DNA from: Tipula vernalis | Lineage: Eukaryota; Arthropoda; Insecta; Diptera; Tipulidae | Length of the DNA: 64,000 nucleotides | Direction of reading: 5' to 3' | NCBI GenBank assembly: GCA_958295665.1 | Contig: OY282558.1 | Location: forward strand, 339,175,106 to 339,239,105 | Part shown: one piece after another, positions 1 to 10,500 of the stretch | How positions within the stretch are numbered: position 1 is the first letter of the stretch | Layout of the letters: every line of letters begins with the position of its first letter | The notes under the pieces: generated by a model | The model's input: only the letters and a program-made list of their open reading frames with translations | The model's database searches: none | Told to the model about the DNA's origin: nothing | Translations under genes and position numbers: made by a program

Positions 1-1979
1 GAGGATGTCTGAAATTTGTCTATATTCCTAGAAAATGGACGGAGGTCAAGGTGGTATTCATTCCGAAAGCGGGGAAAAGCACGCATGCATTATCCGAAGG
101 ACCTGAGGCCTATAACTCTATCATCCTTTCTGCTGAAAACATTGGAAAGGATGGTGGATGTATTTATACGATCAAAAATTCAACCCAGCAATTGGGCAAT
201 GTCATAGCATGCGTACTGTAAAGGGAGGTCGGTGGACACAGCCTTGCATGCTTTGGTACGCACAATTGGGAAGTTAATTTACTCGCAGGAGTTCTGTATG
301 GTCTAATTCCTCGATATTGGAGGTGCCTTTAATAACGTAAAGACGAAGGCGATCATGGAGGGATTGTCAGCTTTGAAGGTGGATTACTCTATAAGTAGGT
401 TGATTAATCATATGCTGTTAAGCAGGGTTATTACCTCAGAACTGGGAGAGTCCACAATTAGAAGGCGGGTGGTTAGAGGAACCCCGCAGGAAGGTTGTAT
501 GTTCCCTTCTCTCTGGAGTATAGTGATTAACGAATTGCTGTTGGAACTGGAGAGAGAGGGGTATTGGTTCTAGGGTACGCAGATGATGTAGCGATAGCGG
601 TATCAGGTAAATATTTGGACACGATTAGAGATGTTATGCAGAATGCACTATTGATCGTTACCAAATGGGCCAGCAAATGTGGATTAGAGATCAACCCGTC
701 CAAGACAGAGCTGGTAATTTTTACCAGGAAGTATAAAATTCCGGTAGTTTGCCCTCACACGATAAACGGCACTAGACTGACTTTTTCTGATAGAGCGAGA
801 TTCTTGGGCATATTCTTGGACAGTAAACTCAGCTGGATGCCTATCACATTAGAGAGAACGCCGCAGGAACGCCATAGGTAAGAGATGGGGTTTGAAATCG
901 GAACTGATACACTGGCTGTACACTGCCGTAGTGAGACCTGTACTTATGTACGGAGTGGGCGTGTGGTGGCCAGCTCTAGAAAAGGTAACATATACAGGAG
1001 TAAAATGGAAAGGGTGCAAAGAACGGCATGCATGCTTATAAGCGGGGCGCTTAGGACGACTGCTACTCGCGCTTTGGAGGTTATGTTCCACCTTATTCCA
1101 GTAGAGGTTTTTGGTAAGCAGAACTCAGCCAAGGTGGCTATGCGACTTACGGCTGTCTCTCAGTGGAAGTGTCTGCAGGTGGGGCACTCGACGATAGTTG
1201 GATCACTAAGGGAAGAACTGGTGAATCTAAAAGAGTTCCGGACCGTCTTTCCTTCAAGCGAATCCTGGAGGGGCGGATCAATACTGGAAAACGAGGCAGT
1301 GCAATTTTTCACGGACGGCTCCAAGCTAGATGGTAAGATAGGAGCCGGAGTCTTCTGTGAGAAGCTTAATGTTAATATTTCTGTTCGTTTTCCTGACTAC
1401 TGCAGCGTATACCAAGCTGAAATGATGGCGATCGGGGAAGTCGTGACATGGTTGAAGCATAATGTGGTATCAGTAAGGGATATCGCAATTTATGTGGACA
1501 GTCAGGCGGCGGTCAGGTCACTAGAGGCGGTTTGTCTGAGGTCACAGGTGGCACTGGATTGCTAATCATCTCTTAATGAGATGAGCGAGTATTTCAGTAT
1601 CCAGATAATCTGAGAGGAGAGTTAGGATTGGTCTTAGGGATACTGACAGGACACTGCATTTTTGGGGAACACGCGAGAAGGCTTGGTCTACAGACAAATT
1701 ACTTTTGTAGAAGTTGCATGGACGAGGAGGAGGAAGAGACTATAGATCACTTCCTATGCTCGTGTCCGGCACTATCATACAGAAGACATAAATACTTGGG
1801 TGTGTACGGTATGGACAGCCTTTCGGAACTCGCGAACCGTGGAGTACGAGATATTTTACGCTACATAAGTAGCACTGGATGGTTTCAGGGGTAAAGGGGA
1901 GATAAGATCCTGTGGTATCACAATGGGCCACTATTGGCCTAAGTGTGCGATAGCAGCCACTCTAACCTAACCTAACCTT
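1..1979 (+). mobile_element. Broken non-LTR retrotransposon with RNase H (LOA/I-like), 5' end outside window
   Basis: This is a degraded pol of a non-LTR retrotransposon, read across several frames. In order it shows reverse transcriptase pieces (RPITLSSFLLKTLERMVD near 100, RGTPQEG near 475, the catalytic GYADDVAIAV near 573), a ribonuclease H domain (FFTDGSKLDGKIGAGVF near 1298, then IYVDSQAAVRSLEA near 1490) and a C-terminal CCHC knuckle (CRSCMDEEEEETIDHFLCSC near 1708). Frames change near 570 and between 1565 and 1628, and a stop falls at about 882, so it cannot make a protein. The RNase H plus C-terminal knuckle suggests the I/LOA group rather than jockey, which lacks RNase H; the clade is my inference. 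It ends in a short CCTAA-type repeat tail at about 1964-1978. The endonuclease would lie left of position 1. Confidence 0.85.
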
Positions 1980-2028
1980 ACGTGCAATCCGTATCTGCGG
2001 TGACTACAAAGAAGCCGAGACCAAATTT

Positions 2029-2620
2029 TTGAAAAGTTTCAACCTTCCGATTCCACGAATTAAAGATATAATAGTGGTGGTAAAGGTGATAAATTTACAA
2101 AACTGGATTTATTTATCGTGTGTTTACAATCAGTTAGGGCTGGACGAGGAAAGTAAGAAATATGTCACATGCAAAATGCACATGGCAATTTACCTTATAC
2201 CATATACACTTTAGACAGATTGTTCTGGCTTCCGAAATAAATTTTTTTCTGGTTGGAAATAAATTTGTTATATCACCGTTTGGGGAACAAAAAGGATTAC
2301 CACAAATTCCATCAGCTCGTTTACAACAATGGGCACATTTCTTGTCTGGATATGATTATTTAACGTACTATATGTTGAAAGTGAAGAATATACGTCAGAT
2401 AAATTTTCACGAATTCCATTGGATACCAATGAGGAAACACTATGGGAAACGAAAAGGAATGAAAGTAATTTTGATATTGATGCAACACTTCAAACAATTC
2501 AAACACCGACAAAATTAACGCAAATTCGTGAAATAAAAATCCCTTTAGTTAAAACCACCAAGATTGGACGAACTAGTGAAAAAGAAATAAGAAATTGCAG
2601 AAGCGAATTACAAAAGTAAG
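2029..2620 (+). mobile_element. Internally deleted Gypsy (Ty3-like) pol relic
   Basis: Two pieces of Gypsy pol are fused. The first (about 2080-2200) reads VYNQLGLDEESKKYVTCK, the RT segment just after the first catalytic Asp. The second (2270-2420) reads FGEQKGLPQIPSARLQQWAH and continues with FLSGYDY, the end of the RNase H domain. The YxDD box and most of RNase H between them are missing. Frame changes and a stop near 2518 follow, then a poorly conserved linker. It abuts the tail of the preceding non-LTR element. It is a dead relic. Confidence 0.7.
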
Positions 2621-3252
2621 ATACATAAAATGTATAACGAAGCAGAAGCGCAGTGTTGGTTAAAGATTATTCGGATCCTAATAAATAAAAATGGATGGAT
2701 TCCACTGTTTTGCACAGAACGGGTCAAAGAACTTATTCGTGTCAGTTAAGTAGTAAATAATAATTGTAATGCTAATGACAAACACCCTTACGAAAAAATA
2801 ATTAAAACCATTATAGAAGGTCGTTGTCAATAGCGTAACTAGGCACCCGCAGCGGCGGGTGGGCCCAAGCCGTGGGGGGCTCAAATATTAGTTCTCAAGC
2901 GTTCAAATATTACTTCCGAAAGATTAAATAGACCGCAGGTTCACAATCATTTTTGATCGCGCGTCGAGTGTAGTGTACAAGAAGAATTTTTAGGGGCCAA
3001 GAATAATTCATTAGAATAATTTTCGGTCCCATCAAAGATTGGATTCATGAAATCGTCGTAATGTGTTTATTAAATAAGAGAATTGCGTTTTTTAAAGATA
3101 AACACGGCACTAATGCGAAAGCATAGGTCCGCGCTCTAGACACGAAATTACGATCGATAATGGTGAGAGAATCATATACTTTGCGATCGCATTCTTTCAA
3201 CCTAAGAAGTTCCATTTAGAAACACGGGCGCCATTTAGAAAAATGGCTAAAC
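2621..3252. other. Non-coding, possible transposon debris with a GC-rich hairpin
   Basis: No gene is visible. A GC-rich patch stands out in AT-rich sequence at 2830-2880 and includes a perfect 7-bp hairpin with a 4-base loop at 2844-2861. The phrase GCGTAACTAGG next to it resembles the termini of some hAT-type MITEs, but I found no matching inverted end, so this is only a suggestion. Confidence 0.4.
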
Positions 3253-3395
3253 CAGCACCCGAATTCCGGTTCATTGACAAATGAGAATGAGAAATGGTTT
3301 TTATTTTTTATTTCGCCTATTCTAAATATAAATGCAACCGACTAGTTGAAATAAAAAATCAAGTCATTTCTCATTGAACCGGAATTCGGGCACTG
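3253..3395. repeat. Short MITE (143 bp) with terminal inverted repeats
   Basis: The left end CAGCACCCGAATTCCGGTTC is matched by the inverted right end CAGTGCCCGAATTCCGGTTC, and the similarity runs on through the GAGAAATG segment of both arms (about 35 bp each). No coding capacity. The superfamily is not determined: flanking target duplications are not obvious. Confidence 0.75.
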
Positions 3396-3505
3396 TCTGA
3401 AAAAGTTTGAAAACCCAGAACACTTCAACTTAAAAAACTATGACAGTTATTAAGTCTTAAAATTTGTTATGCATTTGATTAACAACTGGCTATATAAAAC
3501 TACTT

Positions 3506-3518
3506 TGGCGGCGAGGAT
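3506..3518 (+). other. Possible LTR-retrotransposon primer-binding-site relic
   Basis: TGGCGGCGAGGAT differs by one base from TGGCGACGAGGAT at 25758-25770, which sits upstream of Gypsy pol debris. Such a TGG-initial motif directly after an LTR end is typical of a primer binding site. No LTR could be delimited here, so this is weak. Confidence 0.25.
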
Positions 3519-3891
3519 CATCCACTGGTTATAAAATGTATGTGTGGTGAAATCTCTTTTAGAAAAACTTCAATCATCATAATCTTCACCCCCAAATGAA
3601 ATACACACGTTTCATTATGAACAGATTCATTATGAAGTCCTGATCTTGTGCTTGAAATTAAAGGAGAGCGAGTACGCTTGCTCAGTAACATTATATCTGC
3701 TGATCCTGACGAACGAATAGTGGAGCGATATCTGATAGATAAATGAGCCACCTTTTGGTAGGTGCATAATGATGTAGCATCTTATGTACGGTAATACGAA
3801 GAGCTACCTCGGTATTGAAGCCGATGGGGTCTGAATGATTTTTGATACGGGCCAGCAATGGCTTTTAAAATCTGTTTATTATTATCACCCC

Positions 3892-4030
3892 TATTATGAG
3901 TGCCGATTCGATCGACAATCGACACGACTCTGTCTTGCCTTTTCATTTTTCATAATGATAATGTCAAATGATAAAATAAAAATGCAATACAGAGTCATGT
4001 CGATTGTTGATCGACTCGTCAATCATAATA
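3892..4030. repeat. MITE (139 bp) with TA target duplication, Tc1/mariner type
   Basis: Inverted arms of about 45 bp share CGATCGACAATCGACA, or its near copy, and ACTCTGT followed by TTGC. Both ends abut the dinucleotide TA (3892-3893 and 4029-4030), the target duplication expected for Tc1/mariner-mobilised MITEs. No coding capacity. Confidence 0.75.
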
Positions 4031-5012
4031 TTGGTTATTATGATTGAGAAATGAAGATTTCTTTCACTGAATTAATCAATTTCCTCATGCCTACCGGTCG
4101 GTCATTACTCAAATAAACGAGAACCGTTAAATCAATTCTTAATGTTTGGCAATTTATACTTAATGATTAGAGGAACAAGATAAGAATAAGAGATTAATGA
4201 AATTTAATCGCGACCAAGACCCAATAGGAGTGACGGTTGGGCCCACTATCCTGAGGTCCTACATCGAGACTATGGTGGTTGGACGCTTAGACCAGCCAGA
4301 AGTTCGCACATTGAAAGCGCATTTTAATTTTATTTTACGGCTAATGATGTTTTGCTAATTTATGTACTTAAGTCAGCGTTTTAAAACCATAAATTTTAAA
4401 TTAACGTTCGTATTTTTTAAAATTTGTTCAATTTGGTGAAGATTTTAATGATTACAGAAACAAACTTAGCTATTTATTCTCAACCTTTTTCTGTTTCCAA
4501 ATATAGTTAAGGCTGAAGAATGAATTTGCCAGTGACCTTGTCACAAAATACGTTTTGGAGTAAATCGCTTATGAAAATCAAAGGTTTGAGCCCGTCACAT
4601 ATTTCAGTTTCTCTTGCTTAGAAAATCTTTTAGCTCACCGCGCTGTACATTTCTCACGCCGCAGCATATTGTACATTGACGTTTTTATTTATTCGGTTAT
4701 AATAAATACAGGAAACCTCGAAACAGAAAAACATAGCCCGCATAGTTCAGCTCAAGTGTACACCGAGCTGGATCAATTTTGTGTTTATGTTTACAATTGA
4801 GAAATGTAAACCCATCTCATGTCTCTCAGGTGTAATTTACTGCGTAATTTTAGCAACGTGATGATTGTTCGCAAAGTTTGGATCGAAATCGAAAACTCCA
4901 TAAAAACGAATCACTTTTTCAAGCATTTTGATGTCGCCAGCAACGTAAGTTCTTAAATGTGTTGTGCTGCCAGTTTCCATTTATTTTTTGTTGGTCAATA
5001 AAACAAAACCAT
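4031..5012. other. Non-coding sequence beyond the 3' end of the ADAM gene
   Basis: AT-rich, with no recognisable gene, repeat or RNA. It lies between the second MITE and the polyadenylation signal of the minus-strand gene. Confidence 0.5.
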
Positions 5013-5018
5013 TTTATT
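5013..5018 (-). terminator. Polyadenylation signal AATAAA of the ADAM gene
   Basis: AATAAA on the minus strand lies about 68 bases after the stop codon at 5086-5088, a sensible distance for 3'-end formation of the long-tail transcript. Other signals could be used. Confidence 0.5.
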
Positions 5019-5085
5019 AAGTATATATATTTTTAAATAAAATAAAAAAATTAATTTAAATAATCACTTATCTAATATTAAACTC

Positions 5086-7528
5086 TCATTTTTTTACACT
5101 TGCTGCACTATTTAATTTACGATTATTATTGCCACCTTCAAATTTCTGCTGTAGAGATGCGACCGTCGATAATGATTTACTTCCACTACGGGAATTAATA
5201 CCGGCCGTTATTTGCGTTGTTGGTGGCGTAATAGAACCATTTTGTGTTATTTTATTCTTACTGCTAATATCGTTTGCACCACCGCCCAAACTACTATTTT
5301 GATGTTGTAGTTTTGCGGTTGCTTTATTAATCACTAATTTATCACCGGTATTTGGTTGATTTGATTTTGTTGTTGTATTATTATTTATAGGAACACTTTT
5401 TGGTTTTTGTAGTGTTTTAGGCTTGGCGGTGGTCGTATTATTTGTAGTGGTTGCTGCTGCATTTAAAGATTGATTTTCACCACTATTATTATTATTTGTG
5501 GCTAGTATATCGGGCGGTTTTGATTTTATTGTCGATGATACTAAATCGGGATTTAAAACTTTTGGTGATGATATTGTTGGTTTTGTGGCTGCCGTTGGTG
5601 CCGCTTTTTGTAATGGTGTACGAAATGATGATGTATTTGATTTTAAATTTGGTGGCGTTACTGTTCGACTTAACATTAATGGCTTGTTAGGAGTATTTTC
5701 TTGTGGATTGGATTTAAATGTTGATGGGAAATGACTCGATTTACTGCTGCTATTGTTGGTTGTCCCTTTGACCGTACTATTTGGTGTGGACTCTTTTTTA
5801 TTGTTTAGATTATTATTACGATTGTTATTATTTGTTACGTTGCGGGGGTATGCTGATGAATTATTTGTATTCGGCGTTTTATTATCTACCGTCTTAAAAC
5901 TACTAAAATTGTTAACTGGTGTTATATAATTTGGATTCGGTTTTTCCACATTCGGCGGTGCTTCCGGTTTGGAAGGGGCAACCCGAGCAATTGGTGTATG
6001 TGTATTTATAGCTGAGGGTCTTAAATATCCGCTAGATGTCGTACTTGAGTTCGATTTTATATTCATATTCGAGTATTCGGTGTCTGATTCTTCTTGATTA
6101 TCTGAAGTGTTCGCATATGCTGTATCGTTAGGATCTTTTTTCTTCTTTTTCAGCGTGGACGCTGAGTAAATCGAATCAAGATTTCGATTTTCTATTTCAT
6201 TTACAATTTCGCCTAAAAGACTCATATTAACGCTTTCAATGCTTCCGCCACGCCCTCCTGCTGGTAAAATAATATTTTTATTGATAGGCGGATGAGCTTG
6301 CGGCACTTTAGGTGGCGATTCATCGATAACAGCATAAATGTTATCGCCAATTGGTGAGTTTTCCTCACTTATATGTGCCAAAGGCGCCTCCACAGCTTCA
6401 CAATCATCATAATCATTGAGATTAAGGACTTTTTTCGGAGCTGGTGGATTATGATAACCCGAAACACTTGCTAATTTCATATCATTGCCTATTGGAGCTA
6501 CAGGCGGACGCGGCGGAGGGGGACTTTTCGGCCGACTACCGACTATACTCTTAGGTCGAGCGGCCGCCGGTTGGCGCATCGAACCAAACGTTTGTACGAC
6601 TGGTTTCTTCTGAGTTTGAGTATCTCGCATACTTTGAGTTCGATTCACACTGATACGGTTTTCATTCGTGTCAGTTTCTTCGCTTTGAGGCATCTCTGGT
6701 GTCGGCTGTGGTATGGGCGCTGATATTTCAATATTTTTCAGCTTTTCTTTGTCAATCGAAATTGTCCGTTTTATTGACGCGTTTCGCTTTAGTGAATTTG
6801 ATTTCTTCTCTTCTTTTTTCTCATCCTTTTTCAGGAATGATGCAATCCTCTGTAATGTTCCACCACCATTATCTTTACTACGTTTTTCTTTCTCGTTCTC
6901 TATATTAACGGTTGGTACGGGCTGAGTAACTTCAACTTGTGGTACGACTGGTGCAGCACGAATTGGATATTTTGATGCATTATTTCGCAATGGCGATAGT
7001 AATTCTTTTGCCGTACACGTTGACGTTTCTAGAATTGGGCTGGAAATAATGGGTCGAGGGTTTGATCCAGGGTTCAATGGCGGCAGCGCTGGTGACGTTG
7101 GATTTATTAAATTCGGACGAGATACCGTAGAAGTAGCGGTTGTATTCGCTCGACCCACGGACTTATTTTGTGATGTTTTAGCTGCACTCGGTAAAGTTGC
7201 TGTGTGATTATGATTACTAATATGTTTGGGAACCGGAGGTGCAGACCGATTTGGTGCTACATGATTCGCATCGTCTGTAATTTTGGCGACTGGTGTGACA
7301 AATGCAACATTTACTCCAACATTTTGACTAGGTAAATCCTTTGATAAAGGTTTTAACGTGAACCCCTTAAATTTTCCAAACATAGTGTTGTTTGTTATTA
7401 GTGCATCATCGTTTGAAGTCTTTAATAAAGCAGAATTCATATCGTCTGGGCTGCTCGGGGTGGACGTTGGTTGATTTGGTGATAATTGTGTATGTCGTGG
7501 ATGAACCGATTTTGTTGTTGAAATTAAC
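5086..7528 (-). CDS. ADAM gene: terminal exon, long low-complexity cytoplasmic tail
   Basis: A single open exon of 2,443 bases, 814 codons, after acceptor CTAATAACAG. The tail is rich in Asn, Ser, Thr, Pro and Lys with several Asn runs and is probably disordered. It begins [14 protein letters not shown] and includes [16 protein letters not shown], a proline-rich SH3-type site ([16 protein letters not shown] near 6510), a basic patch ([16 protein letters not shown] near 6800) and tyrosines in contexts that could be phosphorylated ([16 protein letters not shown]). SH3-bearing partners are a known theme for ADAM tails; specific partners are not predictable. An alternative is that this exon is a separate gene, but frame, phase and strand continuity favour the ADAM. 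Confidence 0.8.
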
Positions 7529-10500
7529 CTGTTATTAGGATAAAATAATAAAATAATTAAAGATTATTATTTAGGAAAAATTAATTACAGATACATGCAT
7601 TTTTATATTGTGTTAAACCAACACCAATAACAATAAAGTAATATTAATAAAAAAAAATGAAACAAAACCACTACAAAACAATATCAAAATAATATTTAAT
7701 ACACAAAATAATTAATTAACGTACAAAATTAAAATAATAAAAAAATATCCAAAGATTCAACACAAATATCAATAAATTATTAAAAACAGAATAAAACAGT
7801 CAATACAAGCAAAATGAATACAAAGAAATTAGAAATAAAAGTGTAAGTCTAAATTGCCAGAAAACATTTAACAAAAATTAATATGAAAAGTGTTTTAATT
7901 ATTTAGTTCATCGACGCACAGTATTAGTTCTCTGCTGTTAGACAATACATGCGGATTAGTGCTATATAATAATTTAGTGCCAGAGATTTGTAGTTTTTTC
8001 TTTGGTTGAATTGGTGATATAGTTGGTTCTACGTACACATTTGATGCTTTTCGGCCGATTCCTCCGGGTAACAAACGATTTTGACGCCAATAGAATATTG
8101 CAAAGGCAATCAGTGACATTGTTGGAACAACGCCCAAGAAGAATATGGTCATAATACGAACAATGTGAGAATTTTCTGAAAATAAAATTTAAAAAATTAG
8201 TTTCGCAAATGGAATAAATAGAAAACTAAAATAAACTAACCTTGAATATTGCTGGCCGGCCCTGAATCAATAGAACCACCTGCACCCGGATCTTTACATG
8301 TTGGTACACCAAATCCCAGGAAACAATGACAATTACCTTCACTGTTGCAGATCCCGTGGCCATTACAATCCTCTGGACATGCGACACCTTTCCCAGCCGC
8401 TTGTAAATTCTCTATTGATGTACATTTTTGATTGACACACATTTTGTTATCCCCACATTTTGCGCCATCCGGTGTTAAACCCGGATCCCTAGATTCCAAT
8501 CCCAAATCAACAACAGCCGTCCGACATGGAATTATATTACCATTGTAATTTATATACGTATGTGAAAGCACCGCAATGGTTTCCATTCCAAATTCTAATT
8601 TTTCATTTAAATGTCGACAATGAAGTAGGCCACAGTAAATATCCTCCGATTTGCACGATGTAAATGTATTGGTTAGCTTATTATGACCACAATTACCGTA
8701 TGCAGAACCATTTCGATTTTTATCGTAGCATTGGTCTGAAGATTTCCCAGACGGTCCCCAAAGCACTTTACATTGATCGGTATGCGATCGACATGATCCA
8801 CGGTAACAATACGCTTTTCCATTTCCACAAGATTCAGTGTCCCGTTTAAAAACATCATTTGGACAGTATTCCGATTCGCCGGTGCAATATTCAGGTAAAT
8901 CACACTCGCCATCGGCCGCTCGACATTCATAACCTGGGACTCGTGGCCTACACGTTGTTAAATCACAACATTCTCCCGTTGCACACGAAGCATTAGCGTG
9001 CAACATACAGGTATTTGGATCACAACATGAATTATTACAAACTTCGGGCACACCACAGTCACACTGTTCTCCGGGTTCTACAAAACCATTACCACATGTC
9101 TGAGTGTCAAACATTTTTTTTGGTTTATTCTTCAAGCAATGATTCATACCATGATGAAATGCTAAATTTAATTGATCTATACTACATGAACTCCAATGCT
9201 TTGGTGAAACACTCGAACTGGACGCGGCCATAATGCATCGATCATCAACACATTTGCAATCATCTAAATCGTGTTCCATACCAAAATTATGTCCCAACTC
9301 GTGTGCCATAGTTGTTGCCACCACACTTATAACATTACTATGATCCATTGAAACTCCCCCCGAATATTCTATCGTGCAAATTGGTCCTTTGAGCGCTTTT
9401 CCGACTACACCGCCGTCAAATTTTTCATTCGTAAGTAACTGTGCGTTATCATTAGGATGCTCTTTAATTAACTTGCTCTTACGATAGTGTAGAAAATTCT
9501 TTAATGTTTTATCGCCATCATTTGAGAGTTCGACCTCATTATTTTCAGTCCAAACCACAACTCCGACTAAAGCAATAAATATATTTAACGGAACGTACAG
9601 CTAAAATAATAATAAAAAGAACGAATTAATTTAGGATAAAATTCCAATATGCGCAAACGTCTAACACTAACCGAGTTCATAATGTTTACCAAATCTTTGG
9701 CATATGTATAAACTTCACGTAAATTTTCACCTTTGGATTTGTACACTTGATTATCAATAACAATTACTAGTTCAACATACGCTGAATCTTTATTGGAATT
9801 GTAGGGCCCACGCACTAAACCATCTTCGGATGATGATGCGGCTCGTTTATACTGTAATAAAAATAAAAATAAAAAATTAAAGATTTAACTTAAATTGCAA
9901 TTTTTTTTTAAATAGGAGTATTAATTGTAATCATTCGTTTCTTTAAAAAAAAAATATTATTATTAATTAGGAGAGTGTGGGCTAGATTTGCAGATTTTGT
10001 CATTTATTATTTCAATGGGGGTTTTATTGTAATAAAACGTTAAACGTGTTTATTTAATTGAATTGCTTGACAGATTCTAAATTTTAATTTTTTTATTAAT
10101 TTAAAAAAACAACTTCCTAGTAGTACGGTAACATCGAAAAGGGTTACACTCGAGTGTATCAGATGAGGATATGCTATAAAACCATATTTGTACTTCCTTG
10201 CTAAGAGAAGCTAAATTAAAATCCACTGCGAGTTACTTTACCTTGCGCAACATTTAGAATATATACATACATTTAGAAACCCTGAAAATTTGCTTGAATT
10301 TTTTATGTTCCTGACACATCGTCACTAAACATACTCCTGAAATGATTTGAAGCAGACGGAACGCATTTTCTTTGACCGATCATATGTTAGTGAATGAAAA
10401 TTTGTGCCAGATTTGTTTCCACAGCGTTTTCGTTCCAAGTCAAAAAATAGAACTAAAAACTTCTTCAAAAATTTTCTTTTTATAAAATTATTTAACAATT

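Noticed and set aside
5451..6925. Several plus-strand open frames (5451-5734, 6699-6925)
   Set aside because: They are antisense to the long ADAM tail exon and show only the hydrophobic pattern expected from reading Asn/Lys-rich codons backwards.
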